In this document: positions 6,895 through 15,711 of the stretch, piece by piece | Layout: each line of letters begins with the position of its first letter | How positions within the stretch are numbered: position 1 is the stretch's first letter | Assembly (NCBI RefSeq): GCF_000482865.1 | Contig: NZ_AXWW01000021.1 | Coordinates: forward strand, 1-64,000 | Source: Actinokineospora inagensis DSM 44258 | GTDB taxonomy: Bacteria; Actinomycetota; Actinomycetes; Mycobacteriales; Pseudonocardiaceae | Direction: 5' to 3' | Length of the DNA: 64,000 nt | Position numbers and translations under genes: made by a program | Notes under the pieces: generated by a model | The model's input: only the letters and a program-made list of their open reading frames with translations | Database searches by the model: none | Told to the model about the DNA's origin: nothing

Positions 6895-9240
6895 ATGCCC
6901 GAACAGTTCAGCCACGAGGTCCAAGACGCCCTGCAGACCCCCTCGGACGTGCACACCGAGGACCAGTCGGCCACGATGCTGGCCAAGCTCGACGAGTTCA
7001 TCGCGTTGATGGGCAAGGACGCGCTGGGCAACCTCTACGAGAAGTGGCGCAACCACCCGGCGTGCTTACCCGCGAACCGCGACCGCTGGGCGTCCCAGCC
7101 GGTCTGCGGCGACGGCTGGCAGGAGAAGGGCGACCAGTCCGGCGGGCTGTGGAAGCTCAAGAACATCAACTGGGGTTACCTGTGGGGCGCTCGCGGCCGG
7201 TTGGACAACCTGGCCAAGGCCGCCGGGGCGGTCGACGGGTCGGCGGCCGCCGTGGCGGGCAAGCTGCAGGGGGCGTGGAGCAGCAAGGCCGGTGAGGCCG
7301 CCGTCACCAAGGTCAACGACCTGCGCGGCGCCTCGACCGACTACCAGTCGGTGCTGACCCAACTGCGCGATCACGTGACCGGCGCGTGGCAGAGCAGCCG
7401 GGACGTGGTGCAGAAGCTCTCCGGCTTCGCCGACCAGTCGGACGTGGGCGGCAAGACCATCACGGACCGGTACAAGGTGCTGGCCTACGGCGGCATGTTC
7501 GGCCTGGCCCCGCGCGAGGTCTACCACACCTACATCGACGAGATGGGCCGCATCCTCGACCACGGCACCTGGAAGACGGGGTGGAACGCCAAGGAAGAGG
7601 CGACCACCATGTCCAGCCTGACGCAGCCGACGTGGGTCACCTTCGCGGGTGCCCAGCCGCAGACCGCCGAGTCGCTGCACCAGCCCGGCACGGTCAAGCT
7701 GACCGACGGCGACAACCGCTGGTCCGACCAGGTCTGCCACGAACTCGACGACTTCTGCGAGTGCTACTTCCTCACCGTGGGCAACCTGCGCCGCCGGATC
7801 GAGGAGACGATCAAGGCGGTCGTGCAGACCTGGAACGAACTGCAGTCGGCCACCATCACGCTGTCCCCCGACCCGTTCGGCAAGCTCAGCCTGGCCGCGG
7901 CCAACCCGCCGCCGCAGGAGGAAGAGCACCCGCCGGAGAAGAAGGAAGGCCAACCGACGACCGGGGACGACCACCCCGGCGACGGTCCGCCGACCAGCAG
8001 CAGCGGTGGGCCCGGCGGAACCGGTGGGCCGCGGTCGGTTCCGCCGATCCCCGCTCAGCCGATTGCCCAGCAGCCGGTCACCTCGCAGCCGGTTGCGGTG
8101 CCCGGCTCGACCGACCCGGCGTCCGCGATCGGTCCGATCCACTCGACCGACCCGACCAACCCGGGCGCGGTCGCGCACCCGGCGACGCCCGCGCACGCCC
8201 CGGAGACGGTGACGATCACCGACGGTGGCCGGTCGATCAGCGTGCAGAGCCCGACCGGGCAGGGCAGCGTCGGGGTGTCGGTCGACGACGGGTCCGGCAA
8301 GCCCAAGCACTACGACCTGGACTTCGGATCGTCCACAACGGACACCAGCGGCACCGGGTTACCCGGCGGCGGTACCGATCACACCGGTCCCACCGGCCAC
8401 GATCACCCGAGTACCGACCCCACCGGTCACCCGGCCACCCAGGTCCCCGCCACCCCCGACGCGGCGCAGCACGTCCAGGCCGGTCCGGACGGCAGGGCCG
8501 TCATCCACGACGGCGCGCTGACCATCACCGCCGAGCGGCCCGCCGACCACCCGGACACGGTCAAGATCACCGTGGACGACGGGTCCGGCAAGCCGGTCAC
8601 CTACACCGTCGACTACCAGGACCCGGGTTCCCCCACGGTCGGCCCCGCGCACCCCGCGAACGCCTTCACCGGAACCCTCGACCCCGATACCAGCCGGCCG
8701 GGCGGTCCGGCGGCCCACCCGGACGTGCCCACCGGCCACACCTCGACCAACCACGTCGACGGCGGCCAGGTCCACGCTGTCACCGGTTCCGCCGACTACA
8801 CCGACTATGCGACGGCGGACCAGGTGTCCACCGACAGTCCACAAGCGACCTACGCGGCGAGTGACCACTCGGCGGCCTGGGGTTCGGCGGGCAGCGTCTT
8901 GGACGGCGCCCAGCCGGGCGACCAGATCGGCGCCCACCACAGCATTCCCGGCGATCACGGCGACATGTCCGGCGCCACCGGTGACACGCAGTCCGCCGGT
9001 TCCGGTGAGGCCGGGCTGGCGACCGCCCACCACGGCGCGCAGGACGCGGGCGGCCAGGCCGGGTCCGGTCTCGGCGGCATGCCGATGGGCGCCATGGGCG
9101 GCGGAGGCCACGGCGGTGGCGGCGGTGGCGGGGATGCCGAGCGCGCTGGGTCGCAGTGGCGCACCTCCGGTCAACTGTTCGACGACGACTACGCCGCCGC
9201 CGAGGCCCGGATCGCCAGTTCGATCGAGGGGGGCCGGTGA
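6895..9240 (+). CDS. Large WXG-like, Pro/Thr/Gly-rich protein, module 1
   Basis: A 781-aa protein. Residues 1 to about 330 are helical and contain WXG-like turns (AWSSKAGEAA near residue 125), resembling the N-terminal domains of PPE or WXG-fused substrates. From about 345 it is low complexity and rich in Pro, Thr, Gly, His and Asp. Two copies of a ~40-residue unit ending VDDGSGKP (near residues 462 and 559) lie inside. The end has a Gly/His-rich hinge followed by SQWRTSGQLFDDD. That SQWR-xx-G-x-LFD tail recurs in the 441-aa protein at 9988. No signal peptide or membrane segment is visible. A secreted T7SS substrate is the best reading. Confidence 0.7.
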   Translation: MPEQFSHEVQDALQTPSDVHTEDQSATMLAKLDEFIALMGKDALGNLYEKWRNHPACLPANRDRWASQPVCGDGWQEKGDQSGGLWKLKNINWGYLWGARGRLDNLAKAAGAVDGSAAAVAGKLQGAWSSKAGEAAVTKVNDLRGASTDYQSVLTQLRDHVTGAWQSSRDVVQKLSGFADQSDVGGKTITDRYKVLAYGGMFGLAPREVYHTYIDEMGRILDHGTWKTGWNAKEEATTMSSLTQPTWVTFAGAQPQTAESLHQPGTVKLTDGDNRWSDQVCHELDDFCECYFLTVGNLRRRIEETIKAVVQTWNELQSATITLSPDPFGKLSLAAANPPPQEEEHPPEKKEGQPTTGDDHPGDGPPTSSSGGPGGTGGPRSVPPIPAQPIAQQPVTSQPVAVPGSTDPASAIGPIHSTDPTNPGAVAHPATPAHAPETVTITDGGRSISVQSPTGQGSVGVSVDDGSGKPKHYDLDFGSSTTDTSGTGLPGGGTDHTGPTGHDHPSTDPTGHPATQVPATPDAAQHVQAGPDGRAVIHDGALTITAERPADHPDTVKITVDDGSGKPVTYTVDYQDPGSPTVGPAHPANAFTGTLDPDTSRPGGPAAHPDVPTGHTSTNHVDGGQVHAVTGSADYTDYATADQVSTDSPQATYAASDHSAAWGSAGSVLDGAQPGDQIGAHHSIPGDHGDMSGATGDTQSAGSGEAGLATAHHGAQDAGGQAGSGLGGMPMGAMGGGGHGGGGGGGDAERAGSQWRTSGQLFDDDYAAAEARIASSIEGGR

Positions 9241-9683
9241 CCCCGGAATCGCGCCTGGTGCTGGCCCGCTACGAGGACATCACCGCCCAGTACACCGCGC
9301 GGGTCGACCAGGTCGGTGAGGAGTTCGCCGCCGAGTTGGCCCGGTACGACGCGGCCGCCGCCGAGCGGGACCGGGCGGCGGCCGAGCGGCTGCCCGCCAT
9401 CGACGCCGCCCACGAGGCCGCGAAGCAGGAGGCGGCGAGCAGGCAGGTCGAGGAGAAGCCGACCACGTGGACGCGGGAGAACCGCCCCACGCTGATGAGC
9501 TTCGGCGACGACGAAGACCGCCCTGCCCCGCCCCCGGCGCCCCGTCCGGTCCCGCCTGTCGTGGCCGAGGAGGAGCAGGGCGCCGAGCAGCCCCGCACGC
9601 GGACCCGCGAGACCCGCCCGGCCGCCTGGCCCACCGATGACGACCAGGACGACGACTGGTCCGGTCGAAGCTGGGTGCGGTAG
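9237..9683 (+). CDS. Coiled-coil third protein of module 1
   Basis: A 148-aa protein starting at GTG 9237, overlapping the upstream stop by four bases with GAGGGGGG ahead. The first ~65 residues are a strong amphipathic helix (EEFAAELARYDAAAAERDRA). The rest is acidic and Pro-rich and ends DDDWSGRSWVR. It resembles the 80-aa protein at 11313 in the helix (compare VGAALADELARSRAAYEQD) and perhaps the 79-aa protein at 2053. Function unknown; its fixed position after a large WXG-like gene suggests a partner role. Confidence 0.65.
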   Translation: MTPESRLVLARYEDITAQYTARVDQVGEEFAAELARYDAAAAERDRAAAERLPAIDAAHEAAKQEAASRQVEEKPTTWTRENRPTLMSFGDDEDRPAPPPAPRPVPPVVAEEEQGAEQPRTRTRETRPAAWPTDDDQDDDWSGRSWVR

Positions 9684-9685
9684 CC

Positions 9686-9991
9686 GTGACGCTGCGGATC
9701 GACCACGAGGCCGTCGCCGCGTTGGCCACCGAGGTCGCCGACCTGCGCACCGCGGTGTCCGATGTGGTCGGTTACGCCCGCGCGGACACCTTGGCGCCCA
9801 GTCGGTTCGGCGTGCTCGGCGCGCGGGCGGGCAAGGCGTTCGCGGACGTGCACACCGAGATCGTCGCCGCCATCGAGAAGTCGGGTGCGGACCTGGCGAA
9901 CACGGTGGCCGGGCTGCGCACCGCCGTCGAGCGGATCACCGAGACCGACCACGACGCCGCCCAGCGGATCACCCGCGCTGGTGAGCGGTGA
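9686..9991 (+). CDS. Small T7SS substrate-like protein, module 2
   Basis: A 101-aa helical protein, positional and size counterpart of the 108-aa protein at 6565. It shares the pattern of an N-terminal helix, a turn containing LAPSRFGVLGARAGKAF and a second helix with LANTVAGLRTAVERIT. It begins at GTG two bases after the previous stop and its own stop overlaps the next GTG, so modules 1 and 2 look like one operon. Confidence 0.65.
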   Translation: MTLRIDHEAVAALATEVADLRTAVSDVVGYARADTLAPSRFGVLGARAGKAFADVHTEIVAAIEKSGADLANTVAGLRTAVERITETDHDAAQRITRAGER

Positions 9992-11313
9992 CCGAGGCAG
10001 GCGTGCGGGCGGTCCTGGTCCAGCCGGGCGATCACCCCGACGAGACCTCCGACCAGGTCCTCGACGGTCCGCTCGCCGTTCGCCGTCTGTTGTCCACAAA
10101 GGACGGTGGGTCGGTCTTCGCCCGCTGGCGGGACCACCCGGCCGCCCGGGGCGGCTGGCGCCAGGAGGTCTGGGGCGAGCGCGACGAGCGGCTGGTCGAC
10201 GACCTCCGGTCCATCGACTTCGGCGCGCTGTCGACCGCCGTGGACCGCCTGTCCGCCTTGGCATCCGCCGCCGACGAACTCCACGACGGCGCCGACGGGC
10301 TGCGCGCCCGGCTCGCCGACACGTGGGGCGGCCGGGGTGCTGATCTTGCCGCCGGACGGTTCGACGACTTCGCCCGCCGGGCCCGCGGCTGGCAGGACAC
10401 GTTGGTGCGCTTGGCCGCCGCCGTCGACGCGGCCCGGGACACGATCAAGTCCGGTCTGGCCGAGTGGGCCGGGCAGGCGGACACGGTGCGCGGCATCACC
10501 GTCGACGACCTGTCGACCCGGCTGACCCAACTCGACCGGCTCGACATCGCCGTCCGCGCGAACCCGGTAGGGCTGCTGCGCACGCCCGGCGCGCACTTCC
10601 TCAACGTGCCAGGGGAAACGGCCTGGCCGACGGCGGACGTGATCGAGTACCTGGACGGGTACTGCACCCACTACGAGGCCGCGGTCGCCCGGTTCCGGCG
10701 TGACGTGACGGCCGTGCACAAGGCGACCGCGGACACATGGGAGCTGTTCCTCCAGGTGCTCCGCACACCCTCCACTGTGGACTCCGCCACCGCCCCGGCC
10801 GCCGCGCGCAACGTCGCCGTGTCGGCGAGTCCGACCTCGGTCACGGTCAACGCCGACGGCGAGCGGTACGTCATCGACGGTGTACACCCCGCCCCCACCC
10901 AGTCCACTGGTCAACCCGCTGCTCAAGGCGCACCCTCGGGTGTTCCGGCGAGCCACGGTGGCGCGGGTCGGGGCGGTCCGGTCGGGCACGGCGGTGCCGC
11001 CGGTGTCGGTGCGGACAGCGGTGCGGCGCAGAGCCCCGGCCCGGGTGCCGCCACGGGCGCCGAGGCGCCACCCCCGGTCGAGCGGCAACCCCCGGCGACC
11101 GCCCCGGCTGCTGCCACCCAGCAGCCACCGCAGTCCGGGACGGGCGGCGGCATGGGCATGGGCGGGATGGGTGGCGGCGGCGGTCGCGGCGGCGACACCG
11201 AGCGCAAGCCCAGCCAGTGGCGGCTGGTCGGCAGCCTCTTCGACGCCGAGGACCCCGCCGCGGGCTTCGACGGCATCGTCGGTGAGGACCCGGCGAACCG
11301 GACCAGGCGCTGA
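9988..11313 (+). CDS. Large WXG-containing protein, module 2
   Basis: A 441-aa protein. The N-terminal ~280 residues are helical with a clear W-G-G hinge (ADTWGGRGADLAAGRF, near residue 112), then a Pro/Ala/Gly-rich region and a Gly/Met-rich hinge. It ends with SQWRLVGSLFD followed by about 20 residues. This tail and a W-R-x-H-P motif near the N-terminus are shared with the 781-aa protein at 6895, so the two are probably diverged paralogues. Likely secreted by a type VII system. Confidence 0.7.
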   Translation: MTEAGVRAVLVQPGDHPDETSDQVLDGPLAVRRLLSTKDGGSVFARWRDHPAARGGWRQEVWGERDERLVDDLRSIDFGALSTAVDRLSALASAADELHDGADGLRARLADTWGGRGADLAAGRFDDFARRARGWQDTLVRLAAAVDAARDTIKSGLAEWAGQADTVRGITVDDLSTRLTQLDRLDIAVRANPVGLLRTPGAHFLNVPGETAWPTADVIEYLDGYCTHYEAAVARFRRDVTAVHKATADTWELFLQVLRTPSTVDSATAPAAARNVAVSASPTSVTVNADGERYVIDGVHPAPTQSTGQPAAQGAPSGVPASHGGAGRGGPVGHGGAAGVGADSGAAQSPGPGAATGAEAPPPVERQPPATAPAAATQQPPQSGTGGGMGMGGMGGGGGRGGDTERKPSQWRLVGSLFDAEDPAAGFDGIVGEDPANRTRR

Positions 11314-11555
11314 TGCCCGACCGCATCGACTCCGCAGGCCCCGCCGACCCCGCCGTCCAAGCAGTCCGCGCCCGCTTCCAGCAGGTCGGCGCGGCCCTCG
11401 CGGACGAGTTGGCCCGCTCCCGAGCCGCCTACGAGCAGGACCTGGCCCGCCCGGACGAGCGCAAACCCCGCCGCCGCCGCGTCGACCCCGAGGAGCCCTC
11501 CGACACGGGCGTCTTCACGGTGAGTTGGATGACGAACCAGTACCCGGGCCGTTAG
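11313..11555 (+). CDS. Short coiled-coil third protein of module 2
   Basis: An 80-aa protein; its ATG overlaps the previous stop by one base (TGATG). Residues about 15-50 form a helix (ARFQQVGAALADELARSRAA) similar to that in the 148-aa protein of module 1. A basic patch (KPRRRRV) and a short tail ending VSWMTNQYPGR follow. Its 3' end overlaps the convergent hydrolase gene by four bases. Family unknown. Confidence 0.65.
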   Translation: MPDRIDSAGPADPAVQAVRARFQQVGAALADELARSRAAYEQDLARPDERKPRRRRVDPEEPSDTGVFTVSWMTNQYPGR

Positions 11556-12364
11556 GCGGGCTGACCGGCCAGGGTCTGCAGCACGGTCTCGGTGCCCTTC
11601 AGTTCCTCGTCCAACAGCGGCCGGTACTCGGTGCGGCCCGCCAGTTCGACCAGGAAGAACGCGGTCAGCAGGGCCCGGCTGAGCCGGTGCGTGCCGTGCT
11701 CGGCCTTGCCCTGGACCAGCAGCCCGCTCCAGTGCCAGCCCTCGGTGAAGCCCAGGTGCGACGCCTTCGGCAGCACCCGCACCTGGGTCGGACCGGCCCA
11801 GGCCTTCGCGATCAGCTCGCCGTGGCCCTGCTGGGGCGCGACGACGTCCCGGCCGCCGACCACGTGCAGTGACGGCATGTGACAGCGGGTCGCCGCCTCG
11901 GAGGCGAACGGCCTGGTCTCGGCCGCCGCCAGCGTCGCGACCGCCCGCACCCGCTCGTCCTGCGCCGCGGCCAGCACCGCGCTGCCGCCACCGGTGGAGT
12001 GACCGGCGAGGCCCAGCCTGTGCTCGTCGACGCTGATCGCCCCGTCGCCCAGCCGAACACCGACGCAAACGTCGAGCGCGGTGCGCAGGTCGGCGGCCAG
12101 CAGCCGGTGCGACCCGAGCGGCCCCGCGTGCGTCCCCGGCGCGGCGACCACGATGCCCCACGAGGCCAGGTGCCGGAACAGGGCGTGGTAGCGGCCGGGC
12201 GGCTGCAGCCAGCCGTGGCCGAACGCGATCGCGGGCAACCCGAGGCCGGTGGCGGGGGTGATGACCACGCCCGGCACCCCGACCAGGGCCAGGTCACCGC
12301 GCATCACCTCGTGCGGTCCCGGGAGGGCCAGCTCGTTGAGCAGGTGCTTGGCCGTGCGTGCCAT
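11552..12364 (-). CDS. Alpha/beta hydrolase (dienelactone hydrolase / cutinase-like)
   Basis: A 270-aa protein with the nucleophile elbow GHSTGGG (Ser near residue 122), an Asp candidate in VVGGRDVV and a His in KASHLGF, all consistent with an alpha/beta hydrolase triad. No secretion signal is visible. The ATG is preceded by TAGGCT (12372-12377) at 7 nt and no Shine-Dalgarno, so it is probably leaderless. It is divergent from glmS with only ~50 bp between. M. tuberculosis Rv3438 occupies a similar place near glmS. Substrate unknown. Confidence 0.8.
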   Translation of the reverse strand: MARTAKHLLNELALPGPHEVMRGDLALVGVPGVVITPATGLGLPAIAFGHGWLQPPGRYHALFRHLASWGIVVAAPGTHAGPLGSHRLLAADLRTALDVCVGVRLGDGAISVDEHRLGLAGHSTGGGSAVLAAAQDERVRAVATLAAAETRPFASEAATRCHMPSLHVVGGRDVVAPQQGHGELIAKAWAGPTQVRVLPKASHLGFTEGWHWSGLLVQGKAEHGTHRLSRALLTAFFLVELAGRTEYRPLLDEELKGTETVLQTLAGQPA

Positions 12365-12414
12365 GGGGACCAGCCTATCGGTGGTCGAACTATCCGCCGG
12401 CTACCCTGGTCCCC

Positions 12415-14274
12415 GTGTGCGGAATCGTGGGATATGTGGGGCACCGGCCTGCTCTGGACGTGGTACTCGACGGGCTGCGCAGGCTCGAGTACCGGGGGTA
12501 CGACTCGGCGGGCGTCGCCGTGCTGGTCGGCGGCGGCCTCGCGGTCGAGCGCAAGGCCGGTCGGCTGGCCAACCTGGAGGCCAGGCTGGACGAGGTCGGC
12601 CGGGACGGGTTCGCAGGCACCGCGGGCATGGGCCACACCCGGTGGGCCACCCACGGCGCCCCGGTCGACCGGAACTCGCACCCGCACCGGGACACCACCG
12701 GCCGGGTCGCCGTCGTGCACAACGGCATCATCGAGAACTTCGCCGCGCTGCGCGGCGAGCTGGAGGCGGCCGGGGTCGAGCTGGCCAGCGACACCGACTC
12801 CGAGACCGCGGCCCACCTGGTCGCCCGCGCGTACGCCGACGGCGCGACCGCCGGCGACCTGCCCGCCAGCGTCCGCGCCGTGTGCAGGCGGCTGGAGGGC
12901 GCGTTCACCCTGGTCGTGACGCACGCCGACCAGCCGGACCTGATCGTCGCCGCCCGGCGCAGCTCCCCGCTGGTGGTGGGCCTCGGCGAGGGTGAGACGT
13001 TCGTCGCCTCCGACGTGGCCGCGTTCATCGAGCACACCCGCCAGGCCGTCGAGCTCGGCCAAGACCAGCTCGTGGTGATCAGCCGCGACGGCTACGAGGT
13101 CGTCGACTTCCACGGCGAGCCCGCCCCGGTGAAGCCGTTCACCGTCGACTGGGACCTGTCCGCCGCCGAGAAGGGCGGCCACGACTACTTCATGCTCAAG
13201 GAGATCGACGAGCAGCCCACCGCCCTCGCCGACACCCTGCGCGGGCACTTCGCGGGCGGCCGGATCGTGCTCGACGAGCAGCGGCTGTCCGACCAGGACC
13301 TGCGCGACGTCGACAAGGTCTTCGTCGTCGCCTGCGGCTCGGCCTACCACTCCGGCCTGGTCGCCAAGTACGCCATCGAGCACTGGACCCGGCTGCCGGT
13401 CGAGGTCGAGCTGGCCTCGGAGTTCCGCTACCGCGACCCGGTGCTCGACCGGGACACCCTGGTCGTCGCCGTGTCGCAGTCCGGCGAGACCGCGGACACA
13501 CTGGAAGCCGTGCGACACGCGCGCGAGCAGAAGGCCCGCGTGCTGGCGGTGTGCAACACCAACGGCGCGCAGATCCCGCGCGAGTCCGACGCGGTCCTCT
13601 ACACCCACGCGGGCCCGGAGATCGGGGTCGCCTCCACCAAGGCGTTCCTGGCCCAGATCGCGGCGAACTACCTGGTCGGCCTGGCCCTGGCGCAGGCCCG
13701 CGGCACCAAGTACCCGGACGAGGTCGCCCGCGAGTTCCACGAGCTCGCCGCGATGCCCGCCGCCGTCCAGCAGGTCCTCGGCACCACACCGCGGGTCCAG
13801 GCGCTGGGGCGCGAGCTCGCCGACGCCAAGGCGGTGTTGTTCCTCGGTCGGCACGTCGGCTACCCGGTGGCGCTCGAAGGCGCGCTCAAGCTCAAGGAGC
13901 TCGCGTACATGCACGCCGAGGGCTTCGCGGCAGGCGAGCTGAAGCACGGACCGATCGCGCTGATCGAGCCGGGACTGCCCGTCGTGGTCGTGATGCCGTC
14001 GCCGAAGGGGCGGGCGGTGCTGCACTCGAAGCTGGTGTCCAACATCAGCGAGATCCAGGCCCGCGGCGCGCGCACCATCGTCATCGCCGAGGAGGGCGAC
14101 GAGACGGTCCGGCCGTTCGCCGACGAGCTCATCGAGATCCCGGCCGTGCCGACCCTGCTGCAGCCGCTCGTGTCCACCGTCCCGCTGCAGGTGCTGGCCG
14201 CCGAGATCGCCCGCACCCGGGGCTACGACGTGGACAAGCCGCGCAACCTCGCCAAGTCCGTCACCGTCGAGTAG
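12415..14274 (+). CDS. glmS: Glutamine-fructose-6-phosphate aminotransferase (isomerizing)
   Basis: A 619-aa protein, normal GlmS length. It makes glucosamine-6-phosphate from fructose-6-phosphate and glutamine, the step before glmM. The N-terminal glutaminase nucleophile Cys follows the start Met (MCGIVGYVG). Two SIS domains carry CGSAYHSG and SQSGETADTLEA, and the C-terminus ends AKSVTVE as expected. The GTG at 12415 fixes the catalytic Cys at position 2. TACCCT (12402-12407) lies 7 nt before the GTG without a Shine-Dalgarno, suggesting a leaderless mRNA. No glmS ribozyme is visible upstream. Confidence 0.97.
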   Translation: MCGIVGYVGHRPALDVVLDGLRRLEYRGYDSAGVAVLVGGGLAVERKAGRLANLEARLDEVGRDGFAGTAGMGHTRWATHGAPVDRNSHPHRDTTGRVAVVHNGIIENFAALRGELEAAGVELASDTDSETAAHLVARAYADGATAGDLPASVRAVCRRLEGAFTLVVTHADQPDLIVAARRSSPLVVGLGEGETFVASDVAAFIEHTRQAVELGQDQLVVISRDGYEVVDFHGEPAPVKPFTVDWDLSAAEKGGHDYFMLKEIDEQPTALADTLRGHFAGGRIVLDEQRLSDQDLRDVDKVFVVACGSAYHSGLVAKYAIEHWTRLPVEVELASEFRYRDPVLDRDTLVVAVSQSGETADTLEAVRHAREQKARVLAVCNTNGAQIPRESDAVLYTHAGPEIGVASTKAFLAQIAANYLVGLALAQARGTKYPDEVAREFHELAAMPAAVQQVLGTTPRVQALGRELADAKAVLFLGRHVGYPVALEGALKLKELAYMHAEGFAAGELKHGPIALIEPGLPVVVVMPSPKGRAVLHSKLVSNISEIQARGARTIVIAEEGDETVRPFADELIEIPAVPTLLQPLVSTVPLQVLAAEIARTRGYDVDKPRNLAKSVTVE

Positions 14275-14283
14275 GGGAGCCGC

Positions 14284-15711
14284 ATGCGGGGCGTCTGGAC
14301 CACCGCCGCCGTCCGGGAGGCCGAGGAACCCGTCCTGGCCGCGACCGCCCCGGGCGCGTTGATGCGCCGCGCGGCGCACGGGGTCGCGCGGCACGCCTCC
14401 CGGGTGCTCGCCCAGCACGTCGGCGGGGTGTCCGGCCGCCGGGTCGTGCTGCTGGTCGGCGCGGGCGACAACGGCGGCGACGCCCTGTGGGCGGGCGCGT
14501 TCCTGCGTCGGCGCGGGGTCGGGGTCACGGCGGTGCTGCTGGCGCCGGACCGCGCGCACGCCGAGGGCCTGGCCGCCCTGCGGCGCGCGGGCGGCCGGAT
14601 CGGGTCCATTGTGGACGTTGACCGTGCCGACCTGGTGATCGACGGGATCGTGGGGCTGTCGGCCCGCGGTCCACTGCGGCCGGACGCGGCGGCTGTCGTC
14701 GACCGGGTCCAGGCACCGGTCGTGGCGGTCGACCTGCCGAGCGGGGTCGACCCGGACACCGGGGCCGTTGCCGGACCGGCGGTCACAGCCGATGTGACGG
14801 TGACGTTCGGCGGGTACAAGCCGGTGCACTTCCTGGCCGGAGACCGCTGCGGCGAGGTGCGGTTCGTCGACCTCGGTTTGGACCTGGGCGAACCGCTGTT
14901 CTCCGTGCTCGACCCGGACGACGTCGCCGACGCCTGGCCGTTGCCGGAACCACGCGACGACAAGTACACCCAAGGAGTTGTCGGAATCGCCGCGGGCTCG
15001 TCGACCTACCCCGGTGCCGCGGTGTTGGCGGTGGGCGCGGCGGTCCAGGCGACCTCGGGGCTGACCCGGTACGCGGGGTCGGCGGCGGACGAGGTGCGGC
15101 GGCGCTGGCCCGAGGTGATCGCGACCGGGTCGGTTGGCGACGCCGGTCGCGTGCAAGCCTGGGTCGCCGGGCCGGGAATGGGGACGGGTAAGGCTTCCCG
15201 GGACGCGCTGGCGCACATCCTGGGCGCCGGTGTGCCGGTGTGCGTTGACGCGGACGGGATCACGTTGTTGGGCGCGCACCCCGAACTGTGGGACGCGCGA
15301 GACCCGGATGTGCCGGTGTTGCTCACCCCGCATGACCGGGAATTCGCCCGCGTCGCCGAGTCGCACGGGATTTCACTTGGCGCGGACCGGGTTTCCGCCG
15401 CGTCGGCATTGGCCCGCGCGCTTCGGGTCCACGTGCTGTTGAAGGGACATGCGACGGTGATCGCGGCGCCGGACGGTCAGGTGTTGGTCAACTCGGCCCA
15501 GTCGCCGTGGTTGGCGACGGCAGGCTCGGGGGATGTGCTGTCCGGGATTCTGGGGGCGTTGCTGGCTTCAGGGATGGACCCGTTGTTGGCCGGTGGTTGC
15601 GCGGCGTTCGTGCACGTCCGGGCTGGGGAGCTGGCCGCCCTGGGTGCACCCGCTCCGGCGTCGGCCATCGTGCGGGCGTTGCCGGACGCGATCCGGTCGG
15701 TGCTGGCATGA
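14284..15711 (+). CDS. nnr: Bifunctional NAD(P)H-hydrate repair enzyme (epimerase + dehydratase)
   Basis: A 475-aa protein. The N-terminal half (about 1-210) is the NnrE-type epimerase with GAGDNGGDALWAG. The C-terminal half is the NnrD-type dehydratase with GPGMGTG, HDREFAR and the nucleotide-site motif GSGDVLSGILGALLASG. Together they repair hydrated NADH and NADPH. It follows glmS after 9 bp and overlaps alr by four bases (ATGA), matching the Rv3433c position. Confidence 0.94.
   Translation: MRGVWTTAAVREAEEPVLAATAPGALMRRAAHGVARHASRVLAQHVGGVSGRRVVLLVGAGDNGGDALWAGAFLRRRGVGVTAVLLAPDRAHAEGLAALRRAGGRIGSIVDVDRADLVIDGIVGLSARGPLRPDAAAVVDRVQAPVVAVDLPSGVDPDTGAVAGPAVTADVTVTFGGYKPVHFLAGDRCGEVRFVDLGLDLGEPLFSVLDPDDVADAWPLPEPRDDKYTQGVVGIAAGSSTYPGAAVLAVGAAVQATSGLTRYAGSAADEVRRRWPEVIATGSVGDAGRVQAWVAGPGMGTGKASRDALAHILGAGVPVCVDADGITLLGAHPELWDARDPDVPVLLTPHDREFARVAESHGISLGADRVSAASALARALRVHVLLKGHATVIAAPDGQVLVNSAQSPWLATAGSGDVLSGILGALLASGMDPLLAGGCAAFVHVRAGELAALGAPAPASAIVRALPDAIRSVLA

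Noticed and set aside
10769-10779. TCCACTGTGGA-type dyads as a regulatory or segregation motif
   Set aside because: Similar words occur in many coding regions (for example near 37911, 50505 and 62731), often as Val-Asp codons. Over-representation needs a count that I cannot do.
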